From: Aurelia coerulea
Lineage: Eukaryota > Cnidaria > Scyphozoa > Semaeostomeae > Ulmaridae
Direction: 5' to 3'
DNA: 64,000 nucleotides
Assembly: GCA_039566865.1 (NCBI GenBank)
Contig: CM076944.1
Span: 8,702,501-8,766,500, forward strand
The notes beneath the pieces are model-generated. The model did not search any database. It saw only the letters and a program-made list of their open reading frames with translations, and was not told where the DNA came from. The position numbers and the translations under genes were made by a program. How positions within the stretch are numbered: position 1 is the stretch's first letter; each line of letters starts with the position of its first letter. Shown in pieces: positions 45,363 through 57,006 of this stretch.

Positions 45363-45828
45363 TGTTACTGTAAATATTCGAATCTTAATCGTGGATTGTG
45401 TGAAACCTTGTGTCGCTGTAATAAATAGAAAATCCTTTTGAAAACTGAGTAATAAATTTTAAGATTGCGAAGTAGCTGATTTTTATCAATTTAATTCCGT
45501 GCAGATGAGGAAGCAAGTTGCTAATTATGAATTTAGATGATTTGGTTTATCACGGAATTATTACAATTCCTTCCAGCTGGCCTTCTTATTACGACATGCC
45601 CCTCCCATACCGCATATTGGCCACGGATTGGGAAATACGGTACATGAAGATGGAACCATTTGCGTACGCTTCATATGAATAGGTCTCTACTCTTAGTAGC
45701 ACCGGGAGCGTGTATTTAATTTTCACGAGCAACAAGGGGGGGGGGGAGCATCCATAAATTTCATGTCCAAAACGCTCTGAATTCCTGTCCCTTCCCTTGT
45801 GTCCGCTTTTTAGATAAGAAAATTGGCC
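45363..45828 (-). promoter_or_regulatory. presumed integrin 5' flank
   Basis: The region directly upstream of the first coding exon. It should hold the 5' UTR and promoter unless a non-coding exon lies further away. No TATA box or initiator can be assigned by eye. It includes a G11 tract at 45737-45747 and borders the tandem duplication. Confidence 0.25.
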
Positions 45829-46163
45829 AATTTTATGATAGAATTGAACGTATACATTTGACTTTCTCCCCTTCTTGTAACAAGTGCGTACGTACTTGAT
45901 GGATATTGCCCCCCCCCCCCCTCCAACGGGTGCTCTTAGATGTTTTGAAGGGATCGGAGAATGAATATCCAAATTGATTCCAGATTTACTACTCTCCTAC
46001 AAAGAGGTTCCCTCTTCAATTTTTGTCCAGAGGACGGAGGAAAATTCTATTACGCGGCATCCTGATCCCTGCAATGAAAGATGAAAGAGAGAACCTCTCC
46101 ATAGGAGCGAACCAGATTTACAGCCTTTGGCGTAAATGTTTCTGAAGGTGAAGGTGAAGGTGA

Positions 46164-46373
46164 GGTTTTTAGCACCAAGCGCTGGGATCGCAGAAGTAGA
46201 AAAGGTCTAATCAGGGAGCACCGAAGGCCTTCGGCGCTCCCTGGGCCTAATTGAGTCTGCGACCCCTTGTCGTGACGCCCAAGTGGTGGGACTCTACCTG
46301 GGATTGAACCCTGTCCGCCTGCCTGCTCTGGCCATACAATGTCAGAGGATGACACCACTGCGTCACAACACCT
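46164..46373 (-). mobile_element. tRNA-derived SINE, copy in duplication A
   Basis: The minus strand reads GGTGTTGTGACGCAGTGGTG with an A box-like TGACGCAGTGG and a B box GGTTCAATCC (46301-46310). A 30-bp palindrome (AGGGAGCACCGAAGGCCTTC..., 46213-46242) is inserted in the body. It ends in a GAAGGT tail at 46145-46163. Confidence 0.85.
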
Positions 46374-46599
46374 TCTGTTTTCATTTTCATGTAATTCTTT
46401 TAAGGAGGGTTGCCCTTCAACAAGTTGGCTTTCAAGGAGCCCTCTGTGATACTGTAATAGACCAAAATGGCATTCATATATCTTCCCTGACGTTACTTCC
46501 AAAAGCTGGAAATAAACGTTTTATCTTGTCAATAAGATGAGTAAATGTTAGGAAACATCGATGGCACATGGTGTTGATACGGTTGATACATTTCTGTAT

Positions 46600-46900
46600 G
46601 CAAAAACCCCTTTGAAAGGCCAAAGCTCCGTGGACATCAGCAATACAGTATGTATCCCAAATAAATTTTAAAATTTACCCGACTGAAACAGGCCACTCCA
46701 TCCTGATAGTAAGAGGGACTTTTTCTTCAAGAAAATTTAAAAGCGGGATAAAATTACGATCAAATTCTCCTACCATTTCTGCCTTACAGCAATGACTTGC
46801 ACGTGCTTGAGTACGCGTTATCCCTTTGGGAGGATGAAAATGATATCTTTATTCATTCAGGGCAATTCATCCTCCTATTCTGCTCAAGCAAGCGTTTGTT
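46600..46900. repeat. left-half fragment of CCGGGTGAGTCAG-family MITE (also at 48680-48980)
   Basis: AAAAACCCCTTTGAAAGGCC, GACTGAAACAGGCCACTCCA, GATCAAATTCTCCTACCATT, TTACAGCAATGACTTGCACG and GGGAGGATGAAAATGATATC match the interior of the 23809 and 26160 elements. Termini are lost. Present in both duplication copies. Confidence 0.6.
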
Positions 46901-46980
46901 TGATTGGTTTTCCGTGCAGCCTTTAGCAAGCATTAGCAATCTTTTGTATGACCACTGTTTGTTCAAATAACTGTATCCTA

Positions 46981-47744
46981 CCGGGTGTCTCAGAAAATAC
47001 CCCCTTTTGACTGGAAATAGGAACCAAGCAGTAAGATGTTATTGCTCCTCGACTTCTCAGCTAAATGCATCAATGTTCAACTTAGATGCACGTACCATGC
47101 ATTTAGAAATCGTCCACCAAACACCGGAGATACAGGTTCGCAAAGTCAACATTTACAGTGCACCCAAAGCCAGAGGTTTTGAAAAAGGGCCTAGTCATGA
47201 TTTGTATCGTGGACATTTTCCAGACTTTAAGTTTCCGTGCTTTGCTTTTGAAAAGATTAAAAGATGCATGGACATGGCGCTGATTAAACAAATATAATAA
47301 AAATGTGGTAAGAGTGATAAAGTCGTGCCACATCTCCAAATAAGCATGCATGTGCTCCTTTCCTTTTCTTTGATACAAAACACTTGGGATCGAATGCAAT
47401 GCAAGGACCGTTTCCTCAAAAGAAAAGTCACTTGAAGAACAATTGAACTAATCTTTTCAAAAATAAAAAGTAAAGGTCAAAGTCGAAAATTCTTTTGCAA
47501 AATGCCTGTTTGTTGTCAAATTATGGCTAGGACATTTCTCAAAACCTTCTGGTTTCAGGTGCACTCCAAATTTTGACCTTGTGAACTCATATCTCCGGTG
47601 TTTGGTGGTCGATTTCCAAATGAAAGGTGAAGACCAATTTAAGTTGAAGACCAACAAATGTAGCCATGAATTCAAAAAGTCCCGAAATGTTATCGTTTTG
47701 ATGCCTTGTTGAGTCAAAAGGGGTACTTTTTCTGAGACACCCGG
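46981..47744. mobile_element. TA-flanked MITE, CCGGGTGTCTCAG subtype, copy A
   Basis: TA/CCGGGTGTCTCAGAAAATAC left and TTTTTCTGAGACACCCGG/TA right. Inside, ACACCGGAGATA / TATCTCCGGTGT and GGTTTTGAAAAAGGGC / CATTTCTCAAAACC are inverted. All open frames on both strands here are repeat-derived. Confidence 0.88.
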
Positions 47745-48243
47745 TAGATCCAGGAACGCCGGAGAGAGGCGTACAGGACTCACCGCCCATTCTGCCCTCT
47801 CGCGTGCCTCCTCTAGCGTCCCTGTCTTGTGGTCTGTTAAACACCGCCCTAAAGCTTGTTCAAACCTCGTTTTAATATTGCTCAGAATCCAAGGTTTTGA
47901 TGGAAATTTATGCGAATAATTTTATGATAGAATTGAACGTATACATTTGACTTTCTCCCCTTCTTGTAACAAGTGCGTACGTACTTGATGGATATTGCCC
48001 CCCCCCCCCTCCAACGGGTGCTCTTAGATGTTTTGAAGGGATCGGAGAATGAATATCCAAATTGATTCCAGATTTACTACTCTCCTACAAAGAGGCTCCC
48101 TCTTCAATTTTTGTCCAGAGGACGGAGGAAAATTCTATTACGCGGCATCCTGATCCCTGCAATGAAAGATGAAAGAGAGAACCTCTCCATAGGAGCGAAC
48201 CAGATTTACAGCCTTTGGCGTAAATGTTTCTGAAGGTGAAGGT

Positions 48244-48455
48244 GAGGTTTTTAGCACCAAGCGCTGGGATCGCAGAAGTAGAAAAGGTCTAATCAGGGAG
48301 CACCGAAGGCCTTCGGCGCTCCCTGGGCCTAATTGAGTCTGCGACCCCTTGTCGTGACGCCCAAGTGGTGGGGCTCTACCTGGGATTGAACCCTGTCCGC
48401 CTGCCTGCTCTGGCCATACAATGTCAGAGGATGACACCACTGCGTCACAACACCT
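48244..48455 (-). mobile_element. tRNA-derived SINE, copy in duplication B
   Basis: Same as 46164-46373, with the B box at 48383-48392 and a shorter GAAGGT tail. Confidence 0.85.
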
Positions 48456-49062
48456 TCTGTTTTCATTTTCATGTAATTCTTTTAAGGAGGGTTGCCCTTC
48501 AACAAGTTGGCTTTCAAGGAGCCCTCTGTGATACTGTAATAGACCAAAATGGCATTCATATATCTTCCCTGACGTTACTTCCAAAAGCTGGAAATAAACG
48601 TTTTATCTTGTCAATAAGATGAGTAAATGTTAGGAAACATCGATGGCACATGGTGTTGATACGGTTGATACATTTCTGTATGCAAAAACCCCTTTGAAAG
48701 GCCAAAGCTCCGTGGACATCAGCAATACAGTATGTATCCCAAATAAATTCTAAAATTTACCCGACTGAAACAGGCCACTCCATCCTGATAGTAAGAGGGA
48801 CTTTTTCTTCAAGAAAATTTAAAAGCGGGATAAAATTACGATCAAATTCTCCTACCATTTCTGCCTTACAGCAATGACTTGCACGTGCTTGAGTACGCGT
48901 TATCCCTTTGGGAGGATGAAAATGATATCTTTATTCATTCAGGGCAATTCATCCTCCTATTCTGCTCAAGCAAGCGTTTGTTTGATTGGTTTTCCGTGCA
49001 GCCTTTAGCAATCATTAGCAATCTTTTGTATGACCACTGTTTGTTCAAATAACTGTATCCTA

Positions 49063-49830
49063 CCGGGTGTCTCAGAAAATACCCCCTTTTGACTGGAAAT
49101 AGGAACCAAGCAGTAAGATGTTATTGCTCCTCGACTTCTCAGCTAAATGCATCAATGTTCAACTTAGATGCACGTACCATGCATTTAGAAATCGTCCACC
49201 AAACACCGGAGATACAGGTTCGCAAAGTCAACATTTACAGTGCACCCAAAGCCAGAGGTTTTGAAAAAGGGTCTAGTCATGATTTGTATCGTGGACATTT
49301 TCCAGACTTTAAGTTTCCGTGCTTTGCTTTTGAAAAGATTAAAAGATGCATGGACATGGCGCTGATTAAACAAATATAATAAAAATGTGGTAAGAGTGAT
49401 AAAGTCGTGCCACATCTCCAAATAAGCATGCATGTGCTCCTTTCCTTTTCTTTGATACAAAACACTTGGGATCGAATGCAATGCAAGGACCGTTTCCTCA
49501 AAAGAACAGTCACTTGATTGAAGAACAATTGAAGTAATCTTTTCAAAAATAAAAAGTATAGGTCAAAGTCGAAAATTCTTTTGCGAAATGCCTGTTTGTT
49601 GTCAAATTATGGCTAGGACATTTCTCAAAACCTTCTGGTTTCAGGTGCACTCCAAATTTTGACCTTGTGAACTCATATCTCCGGTGTTTGGTGGTCGATT
49701 TCCAAATGAAAGGTGAAGACCAATTTAAGTTGAAGACCAACAAATGTAGCCATGAATTCAAAAAGTCCCGAAATGTTATCGTTTTGATGCCTTGTTGAGT
49801 CAAAAGGGGTACTTTTTCTGAGACACCCGG
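49063..49830. mobile_element. TA-flanked MITE, CCGGGTGTCTCAG subtype, copy B
   Basis: Same element as 46981-47744 in the second duplication copy; it differs by a few substitutions and a 4-bp TTGA insertion near 49515. Confidence 0.88.
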
Positions 49831-49914
49831 TAGATCCAGGAACGCCGGAGAGAGGCGTACAGGACTCACCGCCCATTCTGCCCTCTCGCGTGCCTCCTCT
49901 AACGTCCCTGTCTT

Positions 49915-50363
49915 GTGGTCTGTTAAACACCGCCCTAAAGCTTGTTCAAGCCTCGTTTTAATATTGCTCAGAATCCAAGGTTTTGATGGAAATTTATGCG
50001 AATAATTTGTTGATTTTTGTAAACAAACCATTTATCCGTGTAGTCCTTTGATAGTTATGACTTAATTACTCTTTGTTCTACTTTGCATAGAAATTTAATC
50101 TCTGACCCAAGGGCCAAAGGGTGTGCAATCCAACTGTCTGCCGAGATTAGATTTCTATGCAAGGTGGAATAAAAAGTAATCAAGTCGTATTGAAACTGCA
50201 ACATTCCTTTTTCAGAAAATTTTCAAAGAACTACATATTGGATAATTGGTTTCTTTACAAATATCAACAAACTATTCACATAAATTTCCATCAAAACCTT
50301 GGATTCTGAGCAATATTAAAACGAGGCTTGAACAAGCTTTACGGCGGTGTTTAACAGACCACT
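49915..50363. mobile_element. foldback element, about 220-bp arms
   Basis: GTGGTCTGTTAAACACCGCC on the left is mirrored by CGGTGTTTAACAGACCAC at 50363. Inner words TTGATGGAAATTTATGCG / ATAAATTTCCATCAA and CTTTGCATAGAAATTTAATC / GATTAGATTTCTATGCAA are also mirrored. 50364-50929 beyond it shows nothing I recognise. Confidence 0.85.
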
Positions 50364-50929
50364 ATTTCCTTTGAAATCGGGTCTGGTTATCAGGCTACCC
50401 AAATATGGGGCCACGTGTATCGGCCTATTGTCTTTGCAATGATATTTTCATCGAAGGCTTATATATGCTTAGATTCCCTTTAAGCTGAGCGCAAACTTGG
50501 CCAATGCACTAACAGCCCAAACTTAGGCCCCGATGATGAGAGAACACCACTGTTGGCTAGCGTTGGGAAAAAAGCAAATGACTTTACATGTGAAAGTGTG
50601 CTAAGAAGCTATGAGGGGCCTATTATTCTCTGGCCCCAAGAATATATTTTCGAAATCAGCACCCTAGAATTGATCAAATGCAGTTGATCTCATAAATTTC
50701 GCTCTCGGTCGACCATTCCCCTATTCTCCGCTTGGTGTATAAGAGCCTTTCCTAGGGCATGAGTTCATTTAAATCGTGTTGCAATATCATATTAGATGAA
50801 GGGTAGCCAAGCCGTGTAAAATAACAACACTGAATGAATTGATTACAAATTGATGGATGAATAAATACATGCAAAATAAAAAATCAGTTCGATAATTTTG
50901 TTTTCTTATATTCCTCTAAAATGTTACAA

Positions 50930-51652
50930 TACATGTAACAACCTACTATACTTTCTAATTACTATACAACTATCCAACACTACAAGGACGGTAACCACAG
51001 GGAGCAACAGACAATGACTACCCCATGGTCGTAACATAAAGAAACACCCAACTTTATTATAACTAAATATACAGTTACAAGAAGCTACACATAAATGATT
51101 AATACCAGTAAATACTGAGGTGTGTTTCACGTCGGATGCCAGGCTAGCAAAAGCGATTGACGCCGAGCAATGGTGACCCCGGCCGGGAGAACAACAACGA
51201 CAACAGTTGCTGCCACCACTGATCCCCCATCCAAGATCCCCACCGCGACAACGCCCTACACCCACGCTCTAGGATCAGGGGTGCCTCCATCACAATATAT
51301 AGATTCGAATATATAAAAAAGAAGATTTAGTACGGATGAATTGCCATGTTTCAATCATGTATGCCTTGCATCAAACGTGAAACAGACGCATTAACAAACT
51401 AGAAAAAAAGACTAAAGGACTTAGTGACTTTCTGGCACAAACAAGAATTTGAAGTTGTCTTAACCAAACCGACCAGTTTTATGAATGAAATCTATAGTCA
51501 GTTGGAGTATAACTTTATTGACGTCATCACAGAAGTCTTTATCACCATACAATAAAAGTTGCAGCAGAACGCTGTTCGAAAGACTGTTGATTTGAACAAG
51601 TGGTTGCAATAGTTCCAAAACTCCAGCAAGAAGCTCTCGTCGTTGAGTGTCA
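50930..51652 (-). mobile_element. LINE RT tail and 3' UTR (minus strand), distal part
   Basis: The minus strand encodes QRRELLAGVLELLQPLVQIN, SVLLQLLLYGDKDFCDDVNK and ILQLTIDFIHKTGRFG, ending at 51460. The 3' UTR to about 50930 ends in a block shared with 58570-58660 and (inverted) 20270-20350. This is the C-terminal end of the same LINE family as 19530-20350. Confidence 0.88.
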
Positions 51653-51660
51653 AATGAAGG

Positions 51661-51822
51661 CAGGCCCGTAGGAAGTGGGGGGGGGGGGTAGGGGGGGCTC
51701 AAGCCCCCCCAATAATTTCTTAAAACAATGGTGCTACGTCACATGACTTAATTAGATGTATTGTTCTCTATTGTTTTAAGAACAATTGCCCCCCCAATCC
51801 GAAGCTTCTTCCTACGGCCCTG
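51661..51822. mobile_element. hAT-like MITE inserted in a LINE, 8-bp duplication
   Basis: CAGGCCCGTAGGAAG left, CTTCCTACGGCCCTG right, with a G13 tract and a GGGGGGGCTCAAGCCCCCCC palindrome inside. AATGAAGG flanks both sides (51653-51660 and 51823-51830). The LINE reading frame resumes across it within the LLLCPSF motif. Confidence 0.92.
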
Positions 51823-51830
51823 AATGAAGG

Positions 51831-51877
51831 GCAGAGCAACAAAAAGTGCTCCGTGTCCTCAATACCGTGGTTCGTAG
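51831..51877 (-). mobile_element. LINE RT tail, middle piece
   Basis: The minus strand encodes HGIEDTEHFLLLCPS between the two insertions, placing it in the same LINE as 50930-51652 and 53551-53725. Confidence 0.85.
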
Positions 51878-53550
51878 CATGTGAGTCAAATCTTTCAATA
51901 GGGCACAGGGAAACCCACAAATCTTCCAATTTCACGCTTATAAGCCAATTATATCGTCGTATTCCGATCACATGACTGAAAATAAGGCTTTCGAGATAAA
52001 TTTTTGAGTACCTTCACGAAAATAAAAATGGATATTCGAGTAATAAAGATACAGAGCTGGTTTTACCACGAATCGAGTCGAGAGGCCCCACTCCACATTT
52101 GTTTTTCTGCATTTGGTTGAAATCTCATCAGGGATCGGCGTTACATCGAATTTCATTCCTTCGAAAATTGGCCTATGTTCAAGAATTCTTCAGGAACGCT
52201 ACAAATAAGATATAGCTTTCAAAATTTCATATGTTACGTGAATTATGTCCAGGAATAACATGAAAATATTTTTTATTTTATTTTCGAAAATCCTAGACGA
52301 ATTAAAGCTATTTGCTGCGAAGAAAGCTAATGGGCCTACCTTCACCCGCAGCAGAATCCCAGTAATCGGCATTAAATCACTCGTTTTCGCAATAATAACC
52401 AGCAGATACATAAACGAATAACTTCACCACAGATCCAATTACTTTCCACCACTTTATCATCGATAATTTCGATAAAATGTGACAAGACTTTACAGCCTCT
52501 GCAGCAAACCGTCCAACTACCGTCGATTCAAAGTTTTGTTGTTGCAAACACGTTGGAAGTCTTGCAAGACTTGCATAAAACAAAAGGTTTTGCAAGACTT
52601 AGGTCTCCCATATCACAAAGCAAAATGATATCTTTCAGAATAGATTGCACACTCCTAAAGGCATTCTATCGTTGCAAACTAAAGAGAAAATAAAACATTT
52701 CTCAAAGATTGCAAATTTCTTTGTCACATCGGAAAAGTACATAATTTGTGTAAAGAAATTCCCCTGCAATCTATTCTCAAAGGTGTACAATCTATTATCA
52801 AAGGTGACAATTTGCTGTGTCATATGGGAGATCTGAGCCTTGCACAACCTTTTGTTTTATGCAAGCTTTCGTGGTGTTTGCAACAAGAAAACTTTGAATC
52901 GACAGTAGTTGGACGGTTTGCTGCAGAGGCTGTAAAGTCTTGTCACATTTTATCGAAATTATCGATGATAAAATGGTGGAAAGAAATTGAAATTGTGGTG
53001 AAGTTATTCGTTAATATATCTGCTGGTTATTATTGCGAAAAAGAGTAATTTAATGCCGATTACTGGGATTCTGTTGCGGGTGAAGGTAGGCCCATTAGCT
53101 TTATTCGCAGCAAATAGCTGTAATTCGTCTAGGATTTTCGAAAATCAAACAAACAAATACTTTCATGTTATTCCTGGACATAACTCACGTAACATTTGAA
53201 ATTTTGAAAGCTATATCTTATTTGTAGCGTTCCTAAAGGATTATTGAACATAGGCCAATTTTCGAAGGAATGAAATTCGATGTAACGCCGATCCCTTTTG
53301 AGATTTTAACCAAATGCAGAAAAACAAATGTGGAGTGGAGCCTCCCGAATCGATTCGTGGTAAAACCAGCTCTGTATCTTTATTACTCGAATATCCATTT
53401 TTATTTTCGTTAAGGTACTCAAAAATTTATCTCGAAAGCCTTATTTTCAGTCATGTGATCGGAATACGACGATATAATTGGCTTATAAGCGTGAAATTGG
53501 AAGATTTGTGGGTTTCCCTGTGCCCTATTGAAAGATTTGACTCATATGCT
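51878..53550. mobile_element. foldback / Mutator-like element inserted in a LINE, 11-bp duplication
   Basis: Inverted arms of about 740 bp (51878-52625 and 52808-53550): CATGTGAGTCAAATCTTTCA against TGAAAGATTTGACTCATATG, with about 90% or better identity throughout. The 180-bp centre is unpaired. GTGGTTCGTAG flanks both sides (51867-51877 and 53551-53561). Long inverted arms with a 9-11 bp duplication suggest a non-autonomous Mutator-like or Foldback element. Open frames in the arms mirror each other; I recognise no transposase. Confidence 0.9.
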
Positions 53551-53725
53551 GTGGTTCGTAGGGCACATTGGGTTTATCGTGTCCCTAAAATTGTGCTTGA
53601 ATTTGTAAAAATTCAACTAGCTGAGACCGACCCTTATTTGGGAGAGATACGATAATCCTATTGGGTCATGGAAACCGAGGACAGGTTTTGGAGGTGGGCG
53701 AGTTTTTGAGAGCAACTTTGTCTTG
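53551..53725 (-). mobile_element. LINE RT tail, proximal piece
   Basis: The minus strand encodes LGFHDPIGLSYLSQIRVGLS, then FYKFKHNFRDTINPMCPTN, which joins to HGIEDTEHF at 51877 once the foldback is removed. It borders the 4.2-kb TIR element. Confidence 0.87.
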
Positions 53726-55160
53726 ACCAGGCTGTACTGGCGTTAGGTACCACTTTTTGGCGGAGAAATTGGGACTATGATTTTTGGATAGCTCTATGCA
53801 TTGGTATAACGAAACTCGATGGTAAACGGGAAGTTTGTAATGATCTTGCGCGAAACGCGTCAATTACCGTTCGGTACTTAGGCCTAACGCGCAGTTTTTT
53901 AAATTTTCAATCCTTTCTTAGACAGCGCAAGTATGTGATACCTTTTATGCCATTTCTTGACTGTATAATCATCTTTCGCATAAAATTAATGTTATTAATT
54001 CAGAAAATATCGAAATTTACCGAATCTATAGAGCAATTTGAGCATAAGACGTCGTTTTTATGTGACGTCATCATTGCAAAATGAAAAATTTCGTAACTTA
54101 TGTTCAGCATGCTCACTCTCTGAAGAGTTTGTGCGAACCATGTTTATTGATTATAAAAACGGATGAAGTTGAATTCCCTGTACCTGCAGACACCTGGAAA
54201 TGCCGCACGATTGGAAACAACAGACAATGGAAAAGATTGATACGGAAGATCAACCTAGGAGACTAGACCTTCCATGATAAATTTTAGCACAATACTACCA
54301 TTATTAGTTCTTTGAACTTCTTATTTCTTGAATTAAACATGTTTCTATATCATAGCTTTCGCAGATTCCTAGTCAGTCTTTGCGCTGGATGAATAGTTCT
54401 AAATATTCTATTTCTACGGGATGAACTTTCTCTCTCGAGTTTGAGGACGCAAAAGTGTTTGAATAAAAATCTTGCAAAGCTGTTACACTATATGGTATGA
54501 CGCTATATATTGAGTTCATTATCACATGAGTTTAGAACACGGAAGCTCAGTTGTTCCCTTTCTATGTACAACGTGGCTAAAATTATTCGGCTATTTACAT
54601 ATACAGGTTGAATTTGAATGAATATAATTCTTGAACTTTGTTGTCAATGCCCATGTCAATCACATCAACTGCTTTGTCGGTCTCAGAAAAGTGGATATAG
54701 AAGAACACTGTTCAAATCTCTCATTCATCGAATGAGTTTTAAGTTTTTCATTTCAAACAGACAAAACAGACAGAGGGAATTCGGGTACTTCCAGAATTAG
54801 TTTCTGCAACAAACTCAAAATTCTAGCGATAGGATTTGTGCTCTTTGAATACAATAATAATATTGACTGGCAATGTGATATATTGATCTCCTTTCATTAA
54901 TGTGTTTGCGTTCGAAAATTTTATATTACTGCCGTACAGAAACCAATCATATTCCTCAAGAATATCAGCTAATTCTTCCAGCTAAGTCCCAAGATAAACC
55001 AAGTGATCTAAATCTATAAGCTAGTTTGTTAAAAATGTGGATTATTTGCAGCAATTTTCTAGCAAGCTGCTTTTCCTATGTACCATATATAGTCACTACC
55101 TGTGAAAGTGTTCAAACCTAACATGCATTTCTTTTCTTCAATGGATCAGACAGGTCGATA

Positions 55161-55680
55161 TTAATAAGCTAAAGTAATTTGTGGTGCATTCTGTTCCATT
55201 GTCGAGATAAACTCGGTTTTCTGGTCAAGCGACGTATTTAGCTTGATGACAACGATATCTGTATTATCTTTGTTATACCATCTTATAATAACGTTATTGA
55301 GAGGCTGGACGCTCAACACGTGGTAGCAGTGCAGTAGAAGCTTTGGACCAGCCTCTTCCTGTTTGCTAGCTAGCTCCGCTTTAATTTCGCACAGGGCAAG
55401 TGTCACTTTGCAGCAGTCGTTACCTTTGAGGAGAAATCTTCTAGCAGTGTGGCAAATTAAATGCCTTCGACCTGGTTGCAACGATGGTAACCCTCATACG
55501 AAACGTCAATTGCCGTTCGTTGTCATCACAAGTTGAAAAGTCACGGAAATTCCGAGGAAACCTTTGACTTGTGTGATGAAATAACCACTTTGCTGAATTC
55601 AACTTGAGTTTCTTTCGGCTGATGTTAGGGAGACTTCTTGGTATGTAGCTGCGACAATGTCAGCTCGACTATATACAGAC
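55161..55680 (-). pseudogene. decayed gene of a cnidarian repeat-associated family
   Basis: In minus-strand order and with one stop and one frameshift: ADIVAATYQEVSLTSAER, QRFPRNFRDFSTCDDNERQL, SKQEEAGPKLLLHCYHVLS and NTDIVVIKLNTSLDQ. This order (DVVWDxY-x-x-SLKxxxR, RIPxNFxxFLxxxxNKxxL, EEADTxxxLH, DTDVxVL) is what I recall for a family expanded in cnidarian genomes and linked to mobile elements. Here the acidic EEADT motif reads EEAGP, so it is likely inactive. Function of the family is not known to me. Confidence 0.5.
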
Positions 55681-56205
55681 AGCAGCTGCTTCAAAAACTT
55701 TTACATTGAATCTTTGTATGTTTCTGCTGCTTGTGTTATGCAAACAAAACTTGCCAACATGTCGACAAAGGACACAGACGCGATTGGCTTTTAGGACTGA
55801 CTTCCTCTTGGTGTATCACAGGGCTCTTCATTTTTTTGAGAATGACTTGGATCAACTTGCTTTTGAGATGAATCTTCTTGAATCGTGCAGGTTTGCCAAA
55901 TGTCCCATATGATAGTCACAGATGTTTGTAAGTGCTGGAAGCCCTGTTCACCTCTGCAAGTATTTTTGTATTTTCCACTTGCTCTGAACGATTCAACGTC
56001 CACTTCAAAATAACTCAACTGTCGCCAGCAAAGCACTTGCTCACTCTTGATGTCATGGCATCTCTGCTGAGCATTTGCTCTCCTTTCTCATAGATAGTAT
56101 CCCGAAATGACTCATGAACTTGCACTTTTCAGTCCCAGATAGAAATCAAACCATGGTCAGCCTAGTTCATGTTCTGGTGCAAAAATACAATGGCAAATAG
56201 AACCT

Positions 56206-57006
56206 CTAGCAATGAAGTCGTATCTCAAAATAGTTATGTTGAACCGCCAAATGAATGAAACGCTGAGTTTGCATAAGATCCAAGTACAAAAGTGGCCAGA
56301 AACATGATGTTCCACCTAATTTTTCCCTTGCAAATACTTTAATCAAGATCCTGATACAGTGCCACAATAAACTGAAGATGTTAGCATGAATAAAGGAAAT
56401 AGCCTGTCCGTTGTTTGCAACCTTCCGGGATTTGCAAGTGTCCACAGGAATGAAGTATTCAATTCGTCTTTATAGGCGTCTTTGTAATCAATAAACGACG
56501 TTCCACCCAAGGTCTTCCAGAATAGAACGTCATGATCGTCAGTTGCGAAATATTTAGTTTGCAGTGATGACGTCACATAATCAAAGGTGAACCTATGGGT
56601 AGCTCGCGGAACAAGCTGGGATCCCAATTCCTATCAACAACTGAATTCATTACGATACGTAGCTATACGCATCGCGAATTGCGATGCAGGGTGAGATGTT
56701 AGCCCAGGGTAGGAAGGTGCAAAAGATATGTGACCAGTTGACTTTCAGGCCCCAGGGAACGAAAAACCTATTGAGAAAGTTTGTCATATACTGTGTCAAC
56801 TTCGTGTTTCCATAAGTGCATAACAAAAGCACGAGGACGCAAGAGTCTCTTTTTGTGAATTTGAGTTTGTTGCCACTCACAACAACAATGAACGTTTCAT
56901 TGTTCCCACTACAGAACTGCATCCAGCTGGTTTTCCAAAAAATGAATGAGAAGTGAGAGTGAAAAGTTTCAATGGTTTTGTCCAAAGGATCAAGAATTTG
57001 CTTCAC
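56206..57006 (-). pseudogene. possible coding remnants inside the 4.2-kb element
   Basis: Overlapping minus-strand frames (56650-57006, beginning MKQILDPLDKTIETFHSHFS; 56343-56627, beginning MGSQLVPRATHRFTF) share the orientation of the recognised remnant. I assign no domain. They may be the upstream part of the same gene or chance frames. Confidence 0.25.

Larger units (their letters stand above)
45830..47918. repeat. 2.09-kb tandem duplication, copy A
   Basis: Runs from TTTATGATAGAATTGAACGT to TTTATGCGAATAAT and repeats at 47919. The offset is 2,089 bp at the start and 2,082 bp later because copy B lacks one GAAGGT unit plus a C in the poly-C tract. Only a handful of substitutions are seen. 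It contains a SINE, a truncated and an intact MITE, and the first part of a foldback arm. Confidence 0.95.
47919..50006. repeat. 2.09-kb tandem duplication, copy B
   Basis: Near-identical to copy A. At its right end the sequence continues into a complete foldback (49915-50363), whereas copy A breaks off inside the same arm, so copy B carries the original right junction. Confidence 0.95.

Noticed and set aside
46301..46310. True tRNA genes at the SINE heads
   Set aside because: A and B boxes are present, but the acceptor stem and anticodon arm do not form a proper cloverleaf by eye and the sequence continues into a SINE body.
46050..46502. 150-codon minus-strand ORF, repeated at 48138-48584
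   Set aside because: It runs through the SINE and its hairpin; the frame differs between copies only by repeat-unit loss and shows no protein family.
49543..50031. 162-codon minus-strand ORF
   Set aside because: It spans the right arm of a MITE and the arm of a foldback; the corresponding frame in duplication A is broken.
50924..51265. 113-codon Gly/Cys-rich minus-strand ORF
   Set aside because: It lies in the 3' UTR of a LINE, downstream of its stop codon; no conserved frame in other copies.
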